The notes under the pieces: generated by a model
Database searches by the model: none
Seen by the model: the letters and a program-made list of their open reading frames with translations, nothing else
What the model was told of the DNA's origin: nothing
Part shown: in pieces, positions 1-4,469 of the stretch
Layout of the letters: each line of letters starts with the position of its first letter
How positions within the stretch are numbered: the stretch's first letter is position 1
Source: Alphaproteobacteria bacterium
Lineage (GTDB): Bacteria > Pseudomonadota > Alphaproteobacteria > Rhizobiales > Xanthobacteraceae
Length of the DNA: 6,433 bases
Assembly: GCA_005884465.1 (NCBI GenBank)
Contig: VAZH01000345.1
Coordinates: 1-6,433, forward strand
Reading direction: 5' to 3'
Program-made: the position numbers and the translations under genes

Positions 1-76
1 CGAGGTCGCTCGTCACTCCAACGTACAGAATGCCGTTTGGCGCACTAGCCAGAATGTAAACATAGCCACCTGACAT
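1..76 (-). CDS. GIY-YIG nuclease family protein, 5' end only (runs off window)
   Basis: Reading leftwards from the ATG at 76, the first 25 codons give a start MSGGYVYILAS, then a short turn (APNG), then ILYVGVTSDL. The VYIL and LYVG strands are the two halves of the GIY-YIG fold, and GVTSDL is typical of the small stand-alone (about 90-100 residue) GIY-YIG proteins abundant in Bradyrhizobium-like genomes. The family cuts DNA through a tyrosine and a metal-binding glutamate; the role of these short members is unknown. Both motif tyrosines are intact here, unlike in the copy at 4018-4383. The rest, including the catalytic arginine and glutamate, lies outside the window. The gene starts 14 bp from a palindrome (90-125) and lies downstream of truA in the same orientation. 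No clear Shine-Dalgarno sequence is visible. Confidence 0.82.
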   Translation of the reverse strand, partial: MSGGYVYILASAPNGILYVGVTSDL

Positions 77-89
77 AGGCGGATGATGA

Positions 90-125
90 AGGACGTGGAT
101 GGCCGGGACAAGCCCGGCCATGACG
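90..125. repeat. Class A palindrome (right half) beside GIY-YIG gene
   Basis: A perfect 9-bp stem (99-107 with 113-121, atggccggg/cccggccat) encloses the loop acaag. It is preceded by the inner flank ggacgtgg and ends in the outer flank atgacg. The same stem, flanks and orientation form the right half of the repeat at 1989-2074. Only one half is in the window; the mirror half is expected beyond position 1, on the far side of the GIY-YIG gene. It lies just downstream of truA, but no T-run follows the stem, so a terminator role is not supported. Confidence 0.8.
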
Positions 126-144
126 GTACCTCAGCGATCGGACC

Positions 145-882
145 TCAATAATCCACCCGCACCAGATAGAGCCCGTCGGGCGGCGCGACCGGGCCGCAGG
201 CGGCGCGGCTTCGTGCGGCCAGGGCGGCGGCGAGATCGTCGGCGCTCCAGCGGCCCTCGCCGACCCAGACCAGCGAGCCGACCATCGAGCGCACCTGGCT
301 GTGCAGGAACGAGCGCGCCGAGGTCAGGATGTCGACGGCGTCGCCGTCTCTCACGACATCGAGCTGGTCCAAAGTCTTCTCCGGCGATCTGGCCTGGCAT
401 TCGCTGTCGCGAAATGTGGTGAAGTCGTGCTTGCCGGTCATTCTTTGCGCGGCGGCGTGCATGGCGTCGGTATCGAGAGGTCTCGGCAGCCGCCAGGCGC
501 GGCCGATGTCGAGCGCGAGATTGGCGCGGCGATTGCTGATGCGATAGAGATAATGCCGTCGTCTTGCGGAGAACCGCGCATCGAAATTGTCCGGCACGAT
601 TTCCGCACTGAGCACGCCGACCGGAAGCGGCCGCAAATGTGCATTCAGGCCGTCGCGCAGCCGGCCCGGCACGAAATGCCTGGCAATATCGCAATGCGCG
701 ACCTGCGCCAGCGCGTGCACGCCGGCGTCGGTGCGGCCGGCGCCATAAACGCGGACCTGCTCGCCGCAGATCGCCTTGACCGCGTCCTCCAGCGCGCCCT
801 GCACCGAAGCGCCATTGTCCTGGATCTGCCAGCCGCAGAACGGCGCGCCGTCATATTCGATGGTCAGTTTGTAGCGGGGCAT
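145..882 (-). CDS. truA: tRNA pseudouridine(38-40) synthase TruA
   Basis: Converts uridines 38, 39 and 40 in the anticodon arm of many tRNAs to pseudouridine, in the cytoplasm. The 245-residue product is close to the family's usual length (about 245-270). It opens with the first strand [17 protein letters not shown] and carries the catalytic motif GRTDAGVHA, with Asp52 as the expected nucleophile. Later family blocks include [30 protein letters not shown], and [18 protein letters not shown], and it ends with the typical [13 protein letters not shown]. The ATG at 882 begins directly with the conserved first strand, so this start is firm, although no strong ribosome binding site is visible. It is the last gene of def-fmt-truA; the 132-bp gap to fmt is filled mainly by a palindromic repeat. 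Confidence 0.97.
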   Translation of the reverse strand: MPRYKLTIEYDGAPFCGWQIQDNGASVQGALEDAVKAICGEQVRVYGAGRTDAGVHALAQVAHCDIARHFVPGRLRDGLNAHLRPLPVGVLSAEIVPDNFDARFSARRRHYLYRISNRRANLALDIGRAWRLPRPLDTDAMHAAAQRMTGKHDFTTFRDSECQARSPEKTLDQLDVVRDGDAVDILTSARSFLHSQVRSMVGSLVWVGEGRWSADDLAAALAARSRAACGPVAPPDGLYLVRVDY

Positions 883-904
883 ATGTGCACAACGATCTAT
901 CTGT

Positions 905-994
905 CGTCATGGCCGGGCTTGACCCGGCCATCCATCATCTTCGTAGGACTCTTGTGAAGATAGATGGATACGCGGGTCAAGCCCGCGTATGACG
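905..994. repeat. Class A two-hairpin inverted repeat between fmt and truA
   Basis: Two 31-bp halves in inverted orientation (905-935 and 964-994) surround a 28-bp spacer. Each half forms its own perfect 9-bp hairpin: 909-917/923-931 with loop cttga, and 968-976/982-990 with loop tcaag. The halves share the outer cgtcat and inner atccat but differ at three stem pairs, each difference matched on the other arm. The spacer adds an inner pairing (937-942 with 956-961, atcttc/gaagat), so the whole could also fold as one long hairpin. It resembles REP doublets (REPINs). It lies on the presumed fmt-truA transcript and may affect mRNA stability or partial termination. Confidence 0.88.
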
Positions 995-1014
995 ATTTGG
1001 ATGCGTGGGTAGGC

Positions 1015-1947
1015 TCACACAATGCGCGTGCCAACCCTCACCGATGTGCCGTGCAAAAAATCTTCCGCTTTCATCGGCTGCTTGCCGGCGCGTTGCAGTT
1101 CGAGAATCCGGATCGCGCCTTCCTTGCAGGCGACCGCGAGATGGTCGTCGAGCACTTCACCAGGGGCACCCGAGCCGTCGGCCATGGCGCAGCACAGGAT
1201 TTTTACGCGCACTTGCTCGCCCTCGATCGGCATCTTGGACCATGCGCCGGGAAACGGCGACAGCCCGTGAATATGGCGCAGCACTTCCCGCGCCGGCCTG
1301 TTCCAATCGATCCGCGCCTCGGCTTTTTCGATTTTTGTGGCGTAGGTCACGCCTTCCGCGCTCTGCTTGGTGAGCTGCAATTTGCCGCGTTCCAGCGCGC
1401 CCATTGCCCGCGCCATCAGGTCGCCGCCGAGCCGCGCCAGCGCATCGTGCACATCGGCTGCGGTCATCGCATCGGTAATCGCCATGCGTTCGGCCATCGC
1501 GACATCGCCGGTATCAAGGCCGGCATCCATTCTCATTACCATCACGCCGGTCTCGATATCGCCTGCCATGATGGCGCGGTTGATCGGCGCGGCGCCACGC
1601 CAGTGCGGCAAGAGTGAGGCATGCAGGTTGAAGCAGCCGAGTTTTGGGGTCCCGAGGATGGCCTGCGGCAGGATCATGCCATAGGCGACGACGACCGCAG
1701 CGTCGGCGTTGTGCGCGCGAAACTGTTCGAGCGCCTCCGGCGTCTTCAGTGTGGTTGGCGTGAGCACGGGGATGCCGAGCCGCCTTGCCTCAACTTCCAC
1801 CGGCGTTGGCTGCAGCTTCATGCCGCGCCCGGCGGGCTTTGCCGCGCGGGTGTACACGGCTGCGATCTCGTGGCCATGGGCCACAAGCTCCAGCAGCGTC
1901 GGCACCGCAAATTCCGGCGTGCCCATGAAGATCAAGCGAAGCGGCAT
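1015..1947 (-). CDS. fmt: Methionyl-tRNA formyltransferase
   Basis: Transfers a formyl group from 10-formyl-tetrahydrofolate to Met-tRNA(fMet), preparing initiator tRNA for bacterial translation. The 310-residue length is normal. The N-terminal Rossmann-like domain begins with LRLIFMGTPEFAVPTL. The family catalytic block CFNLHASLLPHWRGAAPI gives Asn107 and His109, and MDAGLDTGD supplies Asp145, matching the Asn/His/Asp triad of the E. coli enzyme. The loop KPAGRGMKLQPTPV (37-50) is the usual tRNA-contacting insertion. The C-terminal OB-like domain covers roughly residues 205-310 (DWNRPAREVLRHIHGLSPFPGAW). The start at 1947 fits the family N-terminus; AAAGG lies about 14 nt upstream, so the ribosome site is weak. 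It follows def in the same direction, the classic pairing with the enzyme that removes the formyl group, but a repeat separates them. Confidence 0.98.
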   Translation of the reverse strand: MPLRLIFMGTPEFAVPTLLELVAHGHEIAAVYTRAAKPAGRGMKLQPTPVEVEARRLGIPVLTPTTLKTPEALEQFRAHNADAAVVVAYGMILPQAILGTPKLGCFNLHASLLPHWRGAAPINRAIMAGDIETGVMVMRMDAGLDTGDVAMAERMAITDAMTAADVHDALARLGGDLMARAMGALERGKLQLTKQSAEGVTYATKIEKAEARIDWNRPAREVLRHIHGLSPFPGAWSKMPIEGEQVRVKILCCAMADGSGAPGEVLDDHLAVACKEGAIRILELQRAGKQPMKAEDFLHGTSVRVGTRIV

Positions 1948-1988
1948 TTCTAAATCTGTGCCTTTGTGGGAGGACGTTCATTTTTAGC

Positions 1989-2074
1989 CGTCATGCCCGC
2001 GCTTGTCGCGGGCATCCACGTCTTTCTTTGCCGCGACAAGACGTGGATGGCCGGGTCCAGGCCCGGCCATGACG
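1989..2074. repeat. Class A two-hairpin inverted repeat between def and fmt
   Basis: The left half (1989-2024) and right half (2038-2074) are inverted copies around a 13-bp spacer. The hairpins are 1993-2001/2007-2015 (loop cttgt) and 2047-2055/2062-2070 (loop tccagg), both perfect 9-bp stems. The inner flanks ccacgtctt and aagacgtgg are exact reverse complements, so the entire unit can also pair as one long hairpin. The two stems differ by two G-C to C-G swaps, each compensated. The right half shares its stem and the inner flank acgtgg with the palindrome at 90-125. It occupies most of the 158-bp def-to-fmt gap. Confidence 0.88.
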
Positions 2075-2105
2075 CCATGACGAGGATAGAATCGAATGCC
2101 GAACC

Positions 2106-2633
2106 CTACTCCGCCGCGCGCTTGGCGGCTTTTGCAAATTTCTTCAAGACGCGGTCGCGCTTCAGCTTCGACAGATAATCCACGAACAGCACGCCGTTGA
2201 GATGATCGATCTCGTGCTGGATGCAGGTGGCGAACAGGCCTTCGGCGGCTTCCTCATGCACCTTGCCGTCGAGATCGGTGAAGCGCACCCGCACCTTGGC
2301 CGGCCGCTCCACTTCCTCGTAATATTCCGGAATCGACAGGCAGCCTTCCTCGTAAATCGAGGTTTCTTCCGATGACGACAGAATTTCCGGATTGATGAAG
2401 ACGCGGGGCCGCGGCTTGCTCTCGCCGTCTTCATCCCGTTTGGCGAGATCCATGGTGATCAGCCGCAGCGGCTGCGCGACCTGGATCGCCGCGAGCCCGA
2501 TTCCGGGCGCGGCGTACATGGTCTCGAACATGTCGTCGGCGAGCTTGCGCACTTCCGCCGTGACTTTTTCAATCGGCCTGGAGACGAGCCGTAACTGCTT
2601 GTCCGGCAGGATGATGATTTCTCTTAATGCCAT
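2106..2633 (-). CDS. def: Peptide deformylase
   Basis: Metalloenzyme (usually Fe2+) that removes the N-formyl group from nascent proteins at the ribosome exit. With the start at 2633 it has 175 residues, the normal length. All three family motifs are present: GIGLAAIQ (44-51), EGCLS (96-100) with metal ligand Cys98, and HEIDH (140-144) giving ligands His140 and His144 and catalytic Glu141. The order and spacing mark an active bacterial type 1 enzyme. The C-terminal lysine/alanine-rich tail ([20 protein letters not shown]) is common in alphaproteobacterial homologues. An in-frame TTG at 2669 would add 12 residues outside the conserved fold and would overlap the likely -35 box, so the ATG at 2633 is preferred. 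It is the first gene of the leftward cluster and divergent from rmuC. Confidence 0.97.
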   Translation of the reverse strand: MALREIIILPDKQLRLVSRPIEKVTAEVRKLADDMFETMYAAPGIGLAAIQVAQPLRLITMDLAKRDEDGESKPRPRVFINPEILSSSEETSIYEEGCLSIPEYYEEVERPAKVRVRFTDLDGKVHEEAAEGLFATCIQHEIDHLNGVLFVDYLSKLKRDRVLKKFAKAAKRAAE

Positions 2634-2640
2634 GGCGCGC

Positions 2641-2669
2641 GATTTAAGCTGCTGATTTGCCGGGGTCAA
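2641..2669 (-). promoter_or_regulatory. Putative sigma70-type promoter of def (near-leaderless)
   Basis: On the minus strand, TTGACC (2664-2669) and TAAATC (2641-2646) are separated by exactly 17 bp, resembling the housekeeping consensus. Transcription would begin about 7 nt beyond the -10 box, near 2634, while the def ATG begins at 2633. The region before the ATG contains no Shine-Dalgarno-like sequence, consistent with a leaderless or nearly leaderless message. This is inferred from box matches and spacing only. Confidence 0.5.
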
Positions 2670-2685
2670 TGCGCGCCGGAACCTG

Positions 2686-2752
2686 TTAACCCGCCGCTAA
2701 CCATGAAAATTAGGCCGGCATTAACCACGAAAATTAGTCTTTCATTAACCAT
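2686..2752. promoter_or_regulatory. Phased TTAACC motif array in the def-rmuC divergent region
   Basis: CTAACCAT (2697), TTAACCAC (2721) and TTAACCAT (2745) recur at exactly 24-bp steps, and a further TTAACC lies at 2686. The first two full 24-bp units (2697-2720 and 2721-2744) agree at 18 of 24 positions, including the shared block cgaaaattag/tgaaaattag after the motif. TTAACCAT resembles the half-site described for the alphaproteobacterial cell-cycle regulator CtrA. No canonical TTAA-N7-TTAA full site was found. The array ends about 50 bp before the rmuC start and about 50-65 bp upstream of the def promoter, so it could act on either gene. Confidence 0.5.
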
Positions 2753-2802
2753 AAATGTTCCCTCTTCGTTCGCCTTGGTGGGCGAATCGGCTACAAGGGC
2801 TA

Positions 2803-4008
2803 ATGAACGAGATTCTTTTTATGGCCGGCGACCTGCCGGTCCGCACCGGTTTTGCGCTGATCGGCATCAGTGCGCTGGTGCTCATGCTGCTCACCATCAT
2901 TGCCATCGTGCTCGCACGATCCAGTCGGCGCGGCGCCGAACTGGCGATGGCGCAGGCCCTTCGCGCCGATGAACTGGAAGAACGCTTGAGCGAAATGCGG
3001 CGCGCGCAGAGCGAGGCCACCGGCCGCGTCGATGCGATGGGGCAGGCATTGGCTGGCCGCCAGGCCGAGATGGCGCGGGCGGTCAGCGAGCGGCTGGATT
3101 CGGTGACCCATCGCGTCGGTCAATCGATGGAACAAACTACGCGCAACACCATGGATTCTTTGCGCGTGCTGCACGAGCGGCTCGGCATCATCGATAACGC
3201 CCACAAGAACCTTACCGATCTCACCTTGCAGGTGACCACGCTGCGCGACGTGCTCGCCAACAAGCAATCGCGCGGCGCGTTCGGGCAGGCGCGAATGGAG
3301 GCGATCGTCCAGGACGGCATGCCGAAGGGGTCTTACGAATTCCAGTTCACGCTCTCGACCGGCAAGCGACCGGATTGCGTGGTGTTCCTGCCCGACCAGC
3401 GGCCGCTCTGCATCGACGCGAAATTTCCACTGGAAGCGATGACCGCGCTGCACGACGCGCGCACCGACGAGGAGAAAAAAATCGCAACGCAGCGCCTTCG
3501 CAATGACGTGATGAAGCATGTCAGCGATATCGCCGAGAAATATCTGATTGTTGGCGAGACCCAGGATACCGCGCTGATGTTCGTGCCGTCGGAATCCGTC
3601 TATGCCGAGATTCACGATGGCTTTGACGATTTGATTCAGAAGGCCTATCGCGCCCGCGTGGTGCTGGTATCGCCGTCGCTGTTGATGCTGGCGATCCAGG
3701 TGATGCAGCAAATCCTCAAGGATGCGCGGATGCGCGACGCCGCCGACCAGATTCGCACCGAGGTGCTCAACCTCGGCGATGATCTGGGCCGGTTGCGCGA
3801 GCGCGTTCTGAAGCTGCAAAACCATTTCAGCCAGGCCAATGAAGACGTCCGGCAGATCCTGATTTCCGCCGACAAGATCGAAAAGCGCGCCGGCCGGATC
3901 GAGGAACTGGATTTCAGCAAGGAACCGCCCGCCGAGACCCCGCGTCTCGTCAAGCCGGCCGCGCCGGAACTATTCCCGCTGCCGCGCACGCTGCAGGCGG
4001 GGGAGTAG
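2803..4008 (+). CDS. rmuC: DNA recombination protein RmuC homologue
   Basis: RmuC-family proteins limit rearrangements at short inverted repeats and are predicted nucleases; the biochemistry is poorly known. The 401-residue product has a short lead, one membrane segment (about 17-38, FALIGISALVLMLLTIIAIVLA), a long charged coiled-coil region (about 45-135), then the RmuC core. Candidate PD-(D/E)XK-type residues are Glu166 (FGQARMEAI), Asp191 (KRPDCVVF) and Asp205-Ala-Lys207 (CIDAKFPLEA). The conserved blocks LMFVPSESVYAEIH and RVVLVSPSLLMLAIQVM follow, with a second helical stretch near the end. The ATG at 2803 is preferred because AAGGG lies just upstream (2795-2799) and MNEIL precedes the membrane anchor; the earlier ATG at 2755 falls at the edge of the TTAACC array. 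Its substrate class, inverted repeats, is abundant nearby, which may be coincidence. Confidence 0.93.
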   Translation: MNEILFMAGDLPVRTGFALIGISALVLMLLTIIAIVLARSSRRGAELAMAQALRADELEERLSEMRRAQSEATGRVDAMGQALAGRQAEMARAVSERLDSVTHRVGQSMEQTTRNTMDSLRVLHERLGIIDNAHKNLTDLTLQVTTLRDVLANKQSRGAFGQARMEAIVQDGMPKGSYEFQFTLSTGKRPDCVVFLPDQRPLCIDAKFPLEAMTALHDARTDEEKKIATQRLRNDVMKHVSDIAEKYLIVGETQDTALMFVPSESVYAEIHDGFDDLIQKAYRARVVLVSPSLLMLAIQVMQQILKDARMRDAADQIRTEVLNLGDDLGRLRERVLKLQNHFSQANEDVRQILISADKIEKRAGRIEELDFSKEPPAETPRLVKPAAPELFPLPRTLQAGE

Positions 4009-4015
4009 GGCAAGG

Positions 4016-4053
4016 TGTCATCGCCCGGCTTGACCAGGCGACCCAGTATTCCA
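4016..4053. repeat. Class B palindrome, left end of the GIY-YIG unit
   Basis: Hairpin arms 4021-4028 and 4034-4041 enclose the loop cttga. The A at 4036 breaks one pair of the otherwise perfect 8-bp stem. The outer flank is tgtca and the inner flank is ccagtattcca. It begins 8 bp after the rmuC stop codon and contains the stop codon of the GIY-YIG gene on the other strand. Confidence 0.88.
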
Positions 4054-4383
4054 AAGGCGCCTCCGTCGAAGCGACGAAGTGTGGTTATCTCCTGCGATCT
4101 CAGGATAAAGATCGATCCAGTTTGGATTGTCTTTTTCAATCAGCGAAATCTTCCAACTGCGCGTCCATTTCTTTAGCCGCTTCTCGCGACGTATAGCCTG
4201 CTCAATCTCGTCAAAGCATTCGAAGTAAACCAGCCGAATTGCATCGTGGCGTTTGGTAAAGCTTTCGGCAACTTTCAGTCTATGTTCGACCACGCGACGA
4301 ACAAGGTCGTTGGTCACGCCAATGTAAAGCGTGCCGCCAATGCGATTGGCAAGTATGTTAAACGTAATACTGCGTGCTCCCAT
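4018..4383 (-). CDS. GIY-YIG nuclease family protein, probably damaged at its N-terminus
   Basis: A 121-residue frame. LANRIGGTLYIGVTNDLVRR (11-30) holds the YIG half of the motif and the arginine region. EIEQAIRREKRLKKW and KISLIEKDNPNWIDLYPEIAG (to residue 98) are typical of the small stand-alone GIY-YIG (URI/YhbQ-like) family. The first half of the motif is wrong: residues 5-9 read SITFN where relatives have a YVY-type strand. The minus-strand bases 4369-4361 in the shifted frame read Y-Y-V, followed by TAAC where TAC would give Y, so an extra base near 4358-4359 is likely. Either a second upstream indel restored the frame or the original start was lost. Residues 99-121 are a non-conserved tail read into the left palindrome. 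It converges on rmuC (9-bp gap). Activity is doubtful. Confidence 0.8.
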   Translation of the reverse strand: MGARSITFNILANRIGGTLYIGVTNDLVRRVVEHRLKVAESFTKRHDAIRLVYFECFDEIEQAIRREKRLKKWTRSWKISLIEKDNPNWIDLYPEIAGDNHTSSLRRRRLWNTGSPGQAGR

Positions 4384-4393
4384 CAGCCGTCTC

Positions 4394-4431
4394 TGGAATA
4401 CTGGGTCGCCCGGTCAAGCCGGGCGATGACA
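4394..4431. repeat. Class B palindrome, right end of the GIY-YIG unit
   Basis: A perfect 8-bp stem (4406-4413 with 4419-4426, tcgcccgg/ccgggcga in mirrored order) encloses the loop tcaag. The inner flank is tggaatactgg and the outer flank is atgaca. It sits between the GIY-YIG start and ampG, leaving only 38 bp before the ampG ATG, so it lies where an ampG promoter would be expected if the gene has its own. Confidence 0.9.
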
Positions 4432-4469
4432 GTATCATTTGTTGCATCCGAATCTGCTAGCACTACGCC

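Larger units (their letters stand above)
4016..4431. mobile_element. Putative mobile unit: GIY-YIG gene between 38-bp inverted repeats
   Basis: The 38-bp ends 4016-4053 and 4394-4431 are reverse complements with one mismatch (4036). Between them lies only the GIY-YIG gene. Its stop codon falls inside the left repeat and its start lies 10 bp inside the right one. The interior is visibly less GC-rich than rmuC and ampG. The 33 bp 4399-4431 recur exactly at 5940-5972 in a gene-less repeat, so the ends belong to a dispersed family. No target duplication is evident (left flank gcaagg, right flank gtatca), as is also usual for REP-type elements. Without the unit, rmuC and ampG would be about 45 bp apart in the same direction, consistent with insertion into an operon. 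Mobility is inferred. Confidence 0.6.

Noticed and set aside
301..957. Long open frame opposite truA
   Set aside because: It is antisense to a fully motif-supported truA; long antisense frames are expected in GC-rich DNA, and no protein family is recognisable.
2634..2669. TTG at 2669 as the def start
   Set aside because: The extra 12 residues lie outside the conserved deformylase fold, and the codon overlaps the probable -35 box.
2697..2752. Canonical CtrA full site TTAA-N7-TTAA
   Set aside because: No pair of TTAA motifs has the seven-base spacing; only half-site-like TTAACC elements are present.
2755..2802. Upstream ATG (2755) as the rmuC start
   Set aside because: It sits at the edge of the TTAACC array, has no ribosome site, and adds a 16-residue extension; AAGGG precedes the ATG at 2803.
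2800..3825. 341-codon open frame opposite rmuC
   Set aside because: Histidine- and arginine-rich translation typical of an antisense shadow, with no ribosome site or motif; rmuC on the other strand is certain.
4009..4440. Target-site duplication flanking the GIY-YIG unit
   Set aside because: The bases just outside the two ends (gcaagg and gtatca) show no direct repeat longer than chance.
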